Shown here in pieces: positions 34,816 to 45,245 of a stretch of DNA of 64,000 bases (positions are counted from its first letter, which is position 1; each line of letters starts with the position of its first letter). The notes beneath the pieces are model-generated. The model made no database searches. It was given only the letters and a program-made list of their open reading frames with translations, and had not been told where the DNA came from. Source of the stretch: Macrothele yani. Its lineage: Eukaryota; Arthropoda; Arachnida; Araneae; Macrothelidae. The translations under genes and the position numbers were made by a program. The DNA is taken from contig CM077023.1 of NCBI GenBank assembly GCA_039090855.1, positions 81,877,127 to 81,941,126 of the forward strand, read 5' to 3'.

Positions 34816-35436
34816 CAAGTTGTTCTGTAAGTTCAGTCTTTTTCAATTCTTAGTTTTGTCAGACCTCTGTCTGGCTGTTAGGCTTATGACTTTGATTACT
34901 TAATATAAATAACCAGCGTTGACACTTTGTTTAAGTTCATAATTAACGAGTAACAACACCCTTTTGGGAATTCATTATTTTGAAGCTTAGAGCATTATTC
35001 ATTCATAATAATTAGCTTAGCAAAAAGATAAACAAAGCTAATTCATTATAACCGTGCCATCGCTCCCGAATTGTATCCGAATGGTTGGATGAACACTCCA
35101 CCGACGTGACCTCACTTCCTTGGCGAGCTAGATCATCTGACCTCAATCCCATCGAACACATCTGGGATACCATCGAGAGAGATGTTCGAGGCTCTGACCC
35201 CCTTCCATCAAATCTTCGTGAACTGTGGGAGCTTGTTCAGGGGTCGTGGATCCGTATGGCTTCCCAACGTTTCCGGTGTCTTGCCGAGACCATGCCGAGA
35301 CGAGTCGCCGCCGTCATCAGGGCGAAAGGTGGTGCTACACGTTACTAGACAGGTATCCCTAATTCAATTGCTCTTCAGTGTACAGCGCTTGCTAGTACTG
35401 CATTATCTTTGGTAACATAAAAACGACAGAGAAACC

Positions 35437-35633
35437 TTTTTTTATTGGAGATTTCAACTCAATGAGCTATAAGCAGTCGCCTGTCCCTTATTTAGGGCCA
35501 CTGGTTCCAGGGAAGGGAGAGAGCCAGTGCCGTACGATAGCACAACATCCATGTCTCACCGGGATTCGAACGTGGACTCATCTCGGACGAATGGTCAGAA
35601 GCCATCGCTTAGGCCACTGCACCACCGGGGAGG
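35437..35633 (-). mobile_element. SINE-B, nearly full length
   Basis: Starts with the reverse of a poly(A) tail (TTTTTTTATTGG), then the conserved body and a head ending CACCACCGGGGAGGC. Flanked by CAGAGAAACC (35427-35436) and CAGAGAACCC (35634-35643), one mismatch apart. It lies just outside Tc1-f1. Confidence 0.92.
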
Positions 35634-35643
35634 CAGAGAACCC

Positions 35644-37018
35644 TCTAGATATATCAGTTGCGAGAGTTCAGCTGATTCATTACGTCAGGTAGTAAATACA
35701 GGGACAATATTCAAATGTGAAGCACCTTTGCAGTGAGTGAAGTTTTAACAAAAGAAGAAATTGCGTCGAACAATATTCAGAAACATAGGATTACAGTCTG
35801 CTAAATTCTTTGATATCATGGAATTCTTTATCGATCCCAAAACCTCTCACTTTTCAGAAACCGTGAAGAACTCCACGAAGCTATAGAAGTGTGGTTTGAA
35901 AGACAAGGACTACCGTAGCTGCAGCAAGCCCAATGAAGTTACCATCATACGTCTAAGACTAATGATACACTATTGCCAGTATACAAAGCACTTAGGCTCA
36001 GAACTCTCTAAAAACTACCCATGTGCTTCATATTAAAAACGTAAGCAGGGGAAATCTCTACAAAAACAGCAAGCAGTTGCTGGAGTTTACATCATAACAA
36101 ATATGAAATAAACTTATGCATAAAAAGTAGATGAAACAGAAGATAAAATGAAATGTATACATAAACTCCTCAGCTGATGGAACCCTCCCATACATGCCTT
36201 TATTCAGCTGTGAGAAGGCAGCAGCAGTCTGTGCGTCTCTGCCTATTCATTTTGAAGACTTATACACTGCTCAACTAAGAAAATATCACACCATGAAGGA
36301 TTGCACGAAATGAGACTAAATTTACCACACATGTAGATAAGCAGGTGGGAAAAAATGATTCAGTTTCTGAGGGATTGCATGAATTAGGTGGGCGAAGAGA
36401 CAATATAATGTGTGGCCTGAGTCAGTACCACCATGCTTGGCTATACCTTCGTCAACGTGGCATGACATCAAGTGGAAAGGCCCCGAGATGGTGTCCTAAG
36501 ATATTACTGATCACGTGTCGTTGATCTGTGTCCACAATTAATCGACATTTCGAGGGGGTCGTTCACAGGCGTTAGGTTGTATGCCAGAGACTTACCAGAC
36601 GTTCTGTATTGGGGAGAAGTCTGGGGATCATCCTGGACAGGACAGCACCCGAACACCATGTAGGCACTGTCTACTGATGTTGGCAGTGCGTGAGCGGGCG
36701 TTATCATGTTCAGACTGAGCATCAGCGATACCACGGAAATAGAGCAACAAAACGCGCTGCAGGACCTCATTGACGTTTCGTGCTATCTTTGTCCTATGCG
36801 CGCGTGCGGCGAACGGCTGTTGAAACTGATAGCGCCCTACACCATTCCGCCAGACTGAAGAGCCGTATGGCACACACGGATGGCAACGAGATCAGTCCTA
36901 TGAAAACAACTTCTCCAAACTCTCAGTCGGCCATCGTTGGCACTGCGACAGAAGCGAGACCCGTCTCTGAGCCTGGTACACCACCAATGACAATGTGACC
37001 CTCAAATGTTCACACAGA
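35644..37018. other. Unclassified, partly GC-rich stretch
   Basis: The segment from about 36260 to 37010 has higher GC and a longer minus-strand frame (36504-36770 and overlapping 36628-36873), suggesting a decayed mobile element, but I recognise no domain and no terminal repeats. The part before 36260 is AT-rich and featureless. Confidence 0.4.
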
Positions 37019-37052
37019 ATTCAATCCAATGACAGCAACAGTCGATCACGCA

Positions 37053-38238
37053 CACCGAAGAGCCAAAACTTTATGACCATTTGTCTAATATCATGTTTGT
37101 CCTCCACGCTCAGCTAAAACAGTTGTTACTTGGCGATGCATAGGCGCTACAAGATTTCTAAAGGCGTCATGTGGTATCTGGTACGAACACACTACCAGCA
37201 GATCCTTTAACTCTCGAAAGTTATGTGGTTGAGCCGCTGCAGATGGGATTTGCTGTTCCAACACAAACAGATTCTCGATTGGATTGATGTCTCGGAAATT
37301 TGTAGTCCGAGGCAAATACCTAGAAGTCTTCCTCATTTTCCAAGAACCATTCGCGAACAATCTAGACAGTGTGGCGAGCGCATTATCCTCCTGAAAGAAG
37401 GAACTACTAGAGAGGAATACCGTTGGACTGAAAGGATGTACCTGGTCTGTGATGATGTTTAGATAGATGGTAGACGTAATAGTTTCCTGCACATGAATGA
37501 CTGGACTCAGGGTTTCCCAGCAGAATATTGCCCAAAGCATTACACTTCCTCCATCGGCTTGTTTTCGTCCCATGGCCCATCCTGGTACCAAGATTTCCCC
37601 ATGTAAACGCGCACACGTACCCGGCTGTCCACACTGTGCAACTGGAAACGAGTTTCATCGGACCAGACGACCTCCTTCCAATCATTCAAGGTCCAGTTTC
37701 GACGCTCGGTGAACCGGGGTTAGCATGGGCACTCGGAACGGCCTGCGGCTACGTAGTTCCATTTTTTAGCAGAGGTCGATGTACTGTATATTGTGACACA
37801 TTACAGCCTTCACCAGCATTCAAAGTACCGACGAGTTGTGCCACAATCTACCTTCTGTTGGCTCGGACCTCGAACTATACGGAATAGTCTTCGCTAAACT
37901 GAATGAATCGATCCGCTGTGGTCTGCTCATACCTTGCCGGCAGTTAGCGATTCTTTTAGAATGTTGCTAACCACGGCTATCGTTACCCCCCCCCCCTCCT
38001 CCTCCTCCACAAGCCTTGCCGTCTCGGAAACCCAGCTGTCTGGCCATTACAATTTGCCCTTTGTCAAACTTAGTTCGCTGTCTTTACTATCTGTAGAACA
38101 AGTATAACACTGATTAACAGAGCTCAGTATGAAATGTTATATATATGGTTTTATGACCTTCACACGCGCTGTCCTTTAGCTGCAGTTTGTTCGATTTACA
38201 TATAGACGCACTGGTCATAATGCTTTGGCTCTTCGGTG
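37053..38238 (-). mobile_element. Tc1-like element g
   Basis: Inverted ends share CACCGAAGAGCCAAA and TTATGACCA. The flanking dinucleotides are CA on both sides (37051-37052 and 38239-38240) instead of TA. The equivalent empty site in the repeat copy at 15840-16215 reads GCATATATC, so the ancestral target was probably TA. 1186 bp, gene on the minus strand; same family as element b. Confidence 0.9.
37091..38085 (-). pseudogene. Tc1 transposase (element g), C-terminal half open
   Basis: The N-terminal part (FDKGQIVMARQLGFRDGK, then a Gly run from a C-homopolymer at about 37987-37995) is broken by stops and frame changes. KEVVWSDETRFQLHSVDSRV carries the first catalytic Asp. A long open frame then covers GRKQADGGSVMLWAIFCWET, IYLNIITDQVHPF, FFQEDNALATLSRL (second box, QED for QQD, Asp kept) and TNFRDINPIENLFVLEQQ (catalytic Glu kept), ending LVAPMHRQVTTVLAERGGQT. 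The spacing between the last two acidic residues fits a Tc1 core. Non-functional overall because of the N-terminal damage. Confidence 0.88.
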
Positions 38239-39130
38239 CACTCTCAAGAAGTTTTATATCAGTGTTTTAACAATTCCTCGTAATCTCTACAACTTCACGT
38301 ACCTAGATTTCGACAACTCCATTTATTTTATTCATTGTTGCTATTTTTTGCACATCTTTTGCAAAAAAGATTCTGCGTGTGTTACCGGTTTGTCCGTCCG
38401 TCTGCCAGTGGAAACCATATCTCTGCAACTATTAGTCCGATTTGAAAAAGTCTTCTTGCGTTGGGAAGCTTGAAATGTGCATATGATGATCCTTCATTTT
38501 GGCGCTAGAGGCGTAATGCAGATGATATCGAATTCAAAACACATTTTATTCCATATATTCGCTTTTAAACATCTGATTGAATTTTTTATTTTATTTTCGA
38601 TTCCATTTATACTGAAGACTATTTTAGGTATTGTCGCTTTTTAGCACGTTTTTTGTAAAAAAAGATCGTGCTTATGTTACCGGTTTCTCCGTCCGTCTGT
38701 ACCCATGATATCTCTGCAACTATTAGTCCCATTTGAAACATTCTTTTTGCATTGGGAAGCTTGAAATATGCGAATGACGATCCTTCATTTCGTTTATTTT
38801 TTTACGATGTACAATTTCGCCGCTAGAGGGCGTAAGGTAAAGGCAGATGATGTCGAATTCAAAAATACGTTTTCACATATTTGCTTCTAAACATCCGATT
38901 GAAAAAAATCTTTTAATCTTTCGATTTCATTTATGCCGAAGAGTACTTTAGATATAGTTACTTTTTCAAATTACGCATAGATTTTCCGCTAGGGGGCGTA
39001 AAAGTAAATTACATTTTCCTCTATAACTCCTCTCCTAAAACTCCGATTTGAAATATTTTTTCTTCAGCGGATACACCTCCTGATGGAAAATCTTTTGCAT
39101 ATAATTTCAAATTTTTTGTAAAGAATACTT

Positions 39131-39149
39131 TGGCCACCAGGGGGCGTAA
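39131..39149 (+). promoter_or_regulatory. Candidate CTCF-type site (best match in array)
   Basis: TGGCCACCAGGGGGCGTAA differs at two of 19 positions from the animal CTCF core consensus as I recall it (TGGCCACCAGGGGGCGCTA). An identical 19-mer is at 41552-41570. Other array sites vary in ways CTCF tolerates (CCACTAGGTGGCG at 39594, CCGCTAGGGGGCG at 38986). Binding is inferred; no experiment is implied. Confidence 0.5.
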
Positions 39150-40713
39150 GTGTTAATTTTTGCTTCTGGTGTATTTGCCATAAAATCTGAGATTCTAAAA
39201 TATCGATTGAAAAAATTCTTTCATGGACTGATGACACTCACATCGATAAACTTTTTCGGAATATTTTCTTCTTAAAATATTCCACAGTTTCTCCGCCAGA
39301 GGGCATAGACGTATATTTTATTTTTGTAAATTCTCTACTTCTAGGAGTCCGATTTGAAAAATTCCTTCTTTGTTGGATAGCGTTTACGGTCTGACATGCT
39401 TTTCATAGAATTTCAAAATTTTCAAGTAATTCATAGGCTTTCCACTAGGGGGCGTAGAGGTAAATTGCGTTTCCTCCTATATCTCTGCTTCTAAATCTCA
39501 GATTTGAAAAATTCTTTCTGCACCGGATACAGCTCCTGATGGGAAATCCTTTGCATATAATTAAAAATTTTTTTTTGTAAAAAATGGTTTGGCCACTAGG
39601 TGGCGTAAGTCTTAATTTCCGCTTCTGATGTATTTGTAGCAAAATATGAGCTTCTAAATTCTCGATTGAAAAAAACGTCGTTTGAAAACCGATAGTACTC
39701 ATGTCGACAAACGTTTTAGAAAAATTTTCATCTTAAAATAATGCATGGTTTCTACGCCAGGGGGCGTAGATGTATGTCTTATTTTTGTCAATATCTCCGC
39801 TTCTAGGAGTCCGATTTGAAAAATTCCTTCTTTGTTGGATAGTGTTTCTGATGCGAAATGTTTTCCCTATAAATTCAAAATTTTCAATTAAACATAGACT
39901 TTCCGCTAGGGGGCCCAAAGGTAATTTGCGTTTTCTGCGTTGTTTTCTGCTTCTAAAACTCCGATTCGAAAAATTCTTCCTGTGTCGCATACAAGACCTG
40001 ATGGAAAATGTTTTTCAGATAATTTCTAATGTTTGGTAAAGAATGGGTTGGCCACCAGGGGGAATAAGCATTAATTTCTGCTTCTGATGTATTTGTAGCA
40101 AAATCTGGGCTCCTGAAAACTCTACTAAATTTTTTTTTTCTTGGACCGATACCGCTCATATGGAAAAACCTGTTGAGAATACTTTCTTCCTAAAATAATG
40201 CATGACTTTCCCACCAGGGGACGTAAAGTCACATCTTATTTTTGTCGATATCTCTGTTTCTAAGAGTCCGATTTGGAATTTTTTTTTCTGTGTTAGAGAG
40301 CGTTTGCCGGTGCGAAATGGTTCTCATATAAATTCATGTTTTTCTTAACGCACAAGCCTGCAACCAGAGGGCGTAAGCTCACGATTCCGTTTACAGCAAT
40401 ATCTGAGTGATTAAAAACCCGATTGCAAAACTTCTTTCTTCCGTCAGATACTATTGTTTTCCATGCCGGTTCCATTGACTTTGAAAAGCTTTGATAAATT
40501 TAATTTGCGTCAGAACGGATTCAAAAGATGTGCTTCTTACACCCGAAAATTCGGTGTCATCTTTCTTGTTTAAAGTTACGCATAGATATTCCGCTAGGGT
40601 GCGTAAAAGTAACTTGCGTTTCCCCCGATATCTCCGCTTTTAAAACTCCGATTTGAAAAATTCTTTCTGCAACGGATACAGCTCCTGATGGGAAATCTTT
40701 TGCATATAATTTC

Positions 40714-41526
40714 CATGGTTCCTACGTTCCTTGAAAACCTTGAATAAAAAAGTTCATTTTCAAGTTCTTGAAAATACTTGAAAAAGTTTAAAGCTCTGTT
40801 AATAGCACTTGAATTTTTTTTTTTTTTTTGGGGGGGGTGTTGTTTTTTAAGTAATGAAATGAAGGAGCATGTGTTAAATAATTGTTTGTGTTAAAAAGAC
40901 GTATAGGATATTTCTGCATAGTTCTAATAAAAACGCCAAGCTGATCAAATAGCGCCGAACTTGCGTTCAACCCAGGGGAGTGTGTGGACAGCTGATGCCT
41001 TGGCTATGATATCAGTACAAAGTAAAGCATCAGCCATGTGAGTAAAATAAGTGGAATGATTTATTCGCAAATTGTGATGGGGTTAGGGATGTGTTCTTGC
41101 TGGAGGGAGGAATTTCCAGGAATTGCTTGTGCTTCATGTGTAGACCCTTTGTCTCCTGGCTGCATCAAGAAATGCTTCAAAGCATCAAAGTCATGCATCA
41201 AAAATTAAAAGGTAAAACAAACAATAAATGTCATACCAGCAGATGAATACAAAAATAATGTACCCTTTAAAAATATTCCACAAAATAAAATGATTTCGAA
41301 AAACACCAAAATAGAGGGGCAGTTCAAAGTTAATAAAATAAACCAACTGGGGACAAGGGGTAACAGGTAGGTCATTAAAAGTGTGCCTGCCCCTGCTAAG
41401 GTTAATGGTCTGAACTTACTCAAATACCTACCTACTGACCGACCGTCAGTATACGCATATGATAATTCGGGTTAAAAAAGTCCTTGAAAAGTACTTGAAT
41501 TTATTTTGCTTGGAAGAGTACGAACC
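40714..41526. mobile_element. Non-autonomous DNA transposon inside the array
   Basis: Left end CATGGTTCCTACGTTCCTTG and right end (reverse strand) AAGGTTCGTACTCTTCC are imperfect inverted repeats; subterminal CCTTGAAAA.TACTTGAA motifs occur near both ends. Flanked by TTTC on each side; removing it rejoins ATAATTTC to CTAATTTTTGG, the monomer sequence found elsewhere. The interior (813 bp total) has no transposase. The ends resemble hAT-type elements, but the short duplication leaves the class open. Confidence 0.75.
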
Positions 41527-41551
41527 TTTCTAATTTTTGGTAAAAATGGTT

Positions 41552-41570
41552 TGGCCACCAGGGGGCGTAA
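41552..41570 (+). promoter_or_regulatory. Candidate CTCF-type site, second perfect copy
   Basis: Identical to 39131-39149 although the two lie about 2.4 kb apart in an otherwise diverged array. It is the first monomer after the transposon insertion. Confidence 0.5.
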
Positions 41571-42464
41571 GTTTTAATTCCTGCTTCTGATGTATTTGCA
41601 GCATAATCTGAGCTCTTAAAATCTCAATTGAAAAATTTCGTTTGTGAACCGATACCACTCACGTCGATAAACCTTTTAGGAATATTTTCTTCTTAAAATA
41701 ATGCCTGGTTTATCCGCCAAGGAGCGCACATGCATATCTTATTTTTGCCAATATCTCTGCTTCTAAGAGTCCGATTTGAAAAATTCCTTCTTTGTTGCAT
41801 AGGGTATCCGGAGCAAAAAGTTTTTATATAATTTCAGAATTTTCAAGTAATTCTAGACATTCTGCTAAGGGGCGTTACGGTAAATTGCGTTTCCCTTGAT
41901 ATCAATCTTTGCTTCTAAAACTCCGATTTGAAAAATTCTTCCTGTATCGCATACAATTCCTGATGGGAAATGTTTTACATATAATTTCTAATATTTGGCA
42001 ATCAACGGTTTGGCTACCAGGGGCGTAAGCGTTAATTTCTGCTTCTGATGTATTTGCAGCAAAATCTGAGCTCCTGAAAACTCGATTGCAAAAAAAATTC
42101 TTTCGTCGGCCGATATTGCTCACATTGAAAAATCTTTCGAGAATGCTTTCTTCTTAAAATAATGTATGGTTTTTCCGCCAGGGGTTGTAGATGCGTATCT
42201 TATTTTTGTCGCTATGTCTGCTTCTAAGAGTCCGATTCGAAAAATTCATTCTTTGTTGGAGAGTGTTTCCGCTGCGAAATGTTTCTCATATCATTTCAAA
42301 TTATTCTTAACGCCCAAGTCTTCCACCAGAGGGCCTTAAGTTCGCGTTTCCGTTTACAGCAATATCTGCGTGACTAAAAGCCCGATTGAAAAACTTCTTT
42401 CTTCGGTCAGATACTACCTATTTCATACCGGTTCCATTGATTTTGAATAGCTTTGATACATTTC

Positions 42465-42647
42465 TTTTTTTTTTTTTTTTTTTGAGCAGTCGCCCGTCCC
42501 TAATTTAGGGTCACTGGTTCCAGGGAAGGGAGAGAGCCAGTGCCGTAAGACAAGCACAACATCCATGCCTGACCGGGATTCGAACCCGGATCCCTTACGG
42601 ACGAATGATCAGAGGCCAGCGCCTTAGACCACTGCGCCACCGGGGCG
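42465..42647 (-). mobile_element. SINE-B inside the array
   Basis: Long poly(T) at its left (the reversed A-tail), then a body starting at the GCAGTCGCCCGTCCC block and a full tRNA-like head ending GCGCCACCGGGGC. A 15-bp direct repeat, GCTTTGATACATTTC, lies at 42450-42464 and 42648-42662. The tail-proximal 40 bases seen in other copies are missing, so it is slightly shorter. Confidence 0.95.
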
Positions 42648-42735
42648 GCTTTGATACATTTCATTCGCGTCAGAACGGATTCGAAAGACGTGCTCATTAC
42701 AACCGAAAATTCGGTGTCGTCTTTCTTGTTTCTTT

Positions 42736-43673
42736 CTGTGACCCACTGCCAACGTTGATAAATTATGTAAGCTGTTCAGGGATGTAACATGCCATTCAGT
42801 GAGAAAACGTTTGATCAAGAAGTGGCTAAATTTACATAGGAAAACATAAACTCAAAAGGAAGGTTTAGAGGTACACGCCACACATGATAATGTAAGTCAA
42901 TTTGAAATTTCCGCTGATTGCTGAATTTTATAGCCCAGTTTTCAAAACGTAAACGTGATTACATACGTGCTACATGGCTTTCATAATTCAAAAGCAAACT
43001 GTTGTTTTTTTCAAACTTTTTTTGGTTTACTTTTTCTCAATCATTATCAATTCTTATTATTTAAGACTGGTGCTGTCATTCTGAAAATGGGTGGAAACGT
43101 GTAGCGATTAACTGATTTACGACGGCGTCGAAGTATGCGCGCATACCACTAAAGTTTTTCTTGTTTTTGCGTATTATTTTTCCGTTTTTTCATCTGGTAT
43201 TTCTTTTTACTAAGTTAATCGATAATTATTTATTTGCATTTATTTGCATTTCTGTTTCTCCTCATCACATTTCATCGTTTTCTAGAAACACTCATATTCC
43301 ATCCTATTTTTAACAGCGGTTAAAGGAAAAGGAATTTCTTCCTTCGCTGAGCTGTTTGAGTTGATATAAAGCATTTGAAGTAATAGCAATTACATTATCC
43401 TCTGGTACAAGCTAATTGCTTCAGAGAAAACTGAAATTTCATTTAAGAATTCATGATTTTTCTGCCTCATATGTTATTTTAACAAATCCCGCATTTATTA
43501 TTTATCCTTCACTTTTTCTTACCGAAATATATGAGAAGACAAAAACCCGTCGCCACTTTTCAAAACCTTTTTGCAGTTTAGTGCGCCACATGAGCATCTA
43601 AGGGTATAAAAGGACCCACCCAATCCCCCGAATTCAGGCCAGGCTGTATTTCTATCGGTTCCCGCGTTTTTAA
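42736..43673. other. End of the dispersed repeat, then AT-rich DNA
   Basis: Bases 42791-42860 match 16107-16165 (CATTCAGTGAGAAAACGTTT, GAAGTGGCTAAATTTACATA) and close the repeat that the array sits in. Beyond about 42900 nothing is recognisable. Confidence 0.55.
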
Positions 43674-43675
43674 TA

Positions 43676-44965
43676 CACCGGGTCAGTCGAAAGTTTTGCA
43701 GTATTTGGATCACTTTATGTCTTCATGCAAACCTTTAACGCGAAAGCTGACTAGTATTCAAAGTATAAGCAATCGTGCTACACCGTCTTTAGTCATCTGT
43801 CTGCCAGTTCTTCAATTCCGTGGCGGTACCAGTCCTTATCCTTCGAGGCGAAGAACTCCTTCACCCCAGCTGCCACCTCTTCCTGGTTGTTAAAGTACCG
43901 CCCGCGAAGGAAGTGGACCATGAACCGGAACAAGTAATAAACCGACGGGGCAAGGTCCGGGCTATATGCTAGGTATGGCATCAGTTCGATGCCCTCAAGT
44001 TCCTGAAATTTTTTCACGGGTCGTTCTCTCGGTATGAGGTAGAGCGCTGTCCTGCTGTAGGACAGCGCGCTTTTTGTTCAACAGTGCAGGGTACTTCTCC
44101 TCCAAAACGACATACATCCTCTCCAGCTGTTCAGAGTAGAGGTTGGCGTTGATGGTCCGATCGTCTGGAACAAATTCGTAATGGATTATCCCCTCGAAAT
44201 TCCACTAGACGCAGAGCATCACCTTGTGCTCTAAGCGCCCACGCTTGGCAACAGGTTCTGAAAGCTGGTCTGGGCTCAACCACTGCCTTTGTGTGTTAGG
44301 ATTACGGAAATAAACTCACTTTTCATCGCACGTAACAATTCGTTTGATGAAATGTACGTCGCGCGGGTTTTCTAGGAGTTTCGTGCACACTTCCGCTCGG
44401 CCATTTGCTTCAGCTGGCGTTAGTTTGTGAGAAACAATGCGGAAGCTCCTGTAGACCTTGCTGAGGTCCTGAAGGTGACGAACCACGGTGGTCTGTGATA
44501 TACCTAGCTCGCCTGTTAATCTCCAAGTGCTTGTTGTCGGATTTGACTCTACGTCCTGGCGCACGGCCTCCGAATCCACGGTTCGCGGCATACCTGACCT
44601 TGGCTGATCGTCGAGGTTTCTGTCACCTGAACAAAATTTATTGAACCATCTGGTTGCGGTGCTGTGGTCCACGGAACCTTCCCTTTTCGCATGACTAATG
44701 TTTCGTGTTGCTTGAGCAGCATTATGGCCGAGTTCAAACTCATAAAGCAAAAGTTCCCTAATTAGCCGGTTGTGGCTATTCATCTTTTATGCGTCGCAAC
44801 CACAGACAGAGCGACGACATGCAATGCTGTTCACAGCAGCGACTACCACTTTATATCCTATTCGACTGACTGCAGTGCGCGACTTGAACTAGTTTAAACA
44901 AGTGACATACCCGCCGCAGCACATGTGTTTATGCAAATATTGCAAAACTTTCGACTCACCCTCTG
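43676..44965 (-). mobile_element. mariner element
   Basis: 1290 bp between TA at 43674-43675 and 44966-44967, with inverted ends of about 31 bp sharing GTCGAAAGTTTTGCA and ending TATTTG. The gene on the minus strand encodes a mariner (DD34D) transposase. All features are standard for mariner. Confidence 0.96.
43751..44783 (-). pseudogene. mariner transposase, broken, third catalytic Asp lost
   Basis: Starts MNSHNRLIRELLLYEFELGH. The N-terminal DNA-binding half is open for 155 codons (RSGMPRTVDSEAVRQDVESN; LGISQTTVVRHLQDL). CDEK, the first catalytic Asp box, is followed by a TGA where Trp is usual (CDEKW). Further on, MLCV is followed by a TAG in place of another Trp, and AVLQQDSALPHTERT keeps the second Asp. 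A frameshift follows. The third box reads SPDLAPSVYYLF, so the defining Asp (SDY) is Val by a GAT to GTT change. The C-terminus HGIEELADR is followed by a TGA in place of Trp and then an intact DCLYFEY-like end. It can encode no active enzyme. Normal length is about 345 residues. Confidence 0.94.
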
Positions 44966-44967
44966 TA

Positions 44968-45099
44968 ATAGATATGTATATAATAGATTACAATATGAAA
45001 CTCATTGAACTGGGGTAAGTTAAACTCATAGATGATTTTCCCACTGATAAAGAAAGAATGTTACACTTACTTGAAAAGCATTTTATGACGAAATAAATT
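44968..45099. other. Short AT-rich spacer
   Basis: Nothing recognised between the mariner element and the first SINE-D. Confidence 0.4.
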
Positions 45100-45245
45100 T
45101 CTTCATCACTTTTATGCCAGGGGTGCGTTTCGAACCCACAACTCTCGGCTCCGGAGCGCTATCCACTATACTACACTGGCATGTACTCACACTGCTATCT
45201 GCCTTTATCTCATGTGCGTCCTGCGGGGCAGGTACGTGTAGGCAG
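45100..45245 (-). mobile_element. tRNA-like SINE (family SINE-D), copy 1
   Basis: The minus strand of 45116-45180 reads GCCAGTGTAGTATAGTGG at its start (A-box-like), has GTGGGTTCGAAACGC (B-box) and closes with CCCCTGGC, complementary to the start. A body of about 65 bases (CGTACCTGCCCCGCAGGACG, CACATGAGATAAAG) lies upstream on the minus strand and is shared with copy 2. Confidence 0.7.

Larger units (their letters stand above)
34512..35050 (+). mobile_element. Solo LTR of an LTR retrotransposon
   Basis: A 539-bp insert starting TGTAACG and ending CATTATA, flanked by ACCG at 34508-34511 and 35051-35054. It has a TATATAGG at 34667-34674, an AATAAA at 34810-34815 and a GTTGC-rich stretch between them, the order U3 promoter, transcribed leader and poly(A) signal expected of an LTR. 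No coding region, primer-binding site or second LTR is nearby, so recombination between two LTRs has probably removed the interior. The 4-bp duplication and TGTAA..TTA(C/T)A ends would suit a Gypsy-type element, but the class is an inference. Confidence 0.85.
33765..35348 (+). pseudogene. Tc1 transposase (element f1), near-intact but cut by an LTR
   Basis: Starts MGKTKDISAFDRGQIVGARR. Helix-turn-helix segments follow (SISEVVQALGFSRATVSRVH; AQKRISSSAIQNHLLAMGYR). The catalytic core has NVAWTDELRFTLVHADGR (first Asp), GGGGILVWGLFTWTEMGPL and LILQQDKAPC (second Asp, with Lys where Asn is usual). The LTR insertion falls in this codon run. The frame resumes as SEWLDEHSTDVTSLPWRA with SSDLNPIEHIWDTIERDVRG, keeping the catalytic Glu, and ends VAAVIRAKGGATRY. 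No stop or frameshift is visible before the LTR, so this is the best-preserved transposase here; the LTR disabled it. Confidence 0.93.
33619..35380 (+). mobile_element. Tc1-like element f, copy 1, split by a solo LTR
   Basis: Inverted ends share CTGAAGAGCAATTGAATTAG. The right TA is at 35381-35382; the left flank is TG (33617-33618), presumably a mutated TA. Without the LTR the element would be about 1220 bp, matching copy 2 (55309-56518, 1210 bp). The transposase gene is forward. Confidence 0.95.
38330..42735 (+). repeat. Higher-order tandem array with CTCF-like motifs
   Basis: Monomers of about 150 bp follow one another in the same orientation. Each has a GGGGGCGTA-type core, an AT-rich half and an ACTCCGATTTGAAAAATTC-type segment. 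Three monomer types alternate: one followed by GTAAATTGCGTTT, one by AAGTGTTAATTTCTGCTTC, one by GTAGATGTATCTTATTTTTG, so the larger period is about 460 bp. Core positions include 38817, 38984, 39131, 39293, 39441, 39590, 39752, 39901, 40049, 40210, 40361, 40589, 41552, 41713, 41861, 42011, 42173 and 42321. The array is interrupted by a DNA transposon (40714-41526) and a SINE-B (42465-42647). Confidence 0.9.

Noticed and set aside
38330..42735. CRISPR array
   Set aside because: Regular spacing was noted, but the repeats are whole 150-bp diverged monomers without unique spacers, and the sequence is eukaryotic.
45116..45180. Functional tRNA gene
   Set aside because: The anticodon arm does not form a clean 5-bp stem with a 7-base loop, and a second copy with shared flanks at 45469-45541 shows that it is a repeat.
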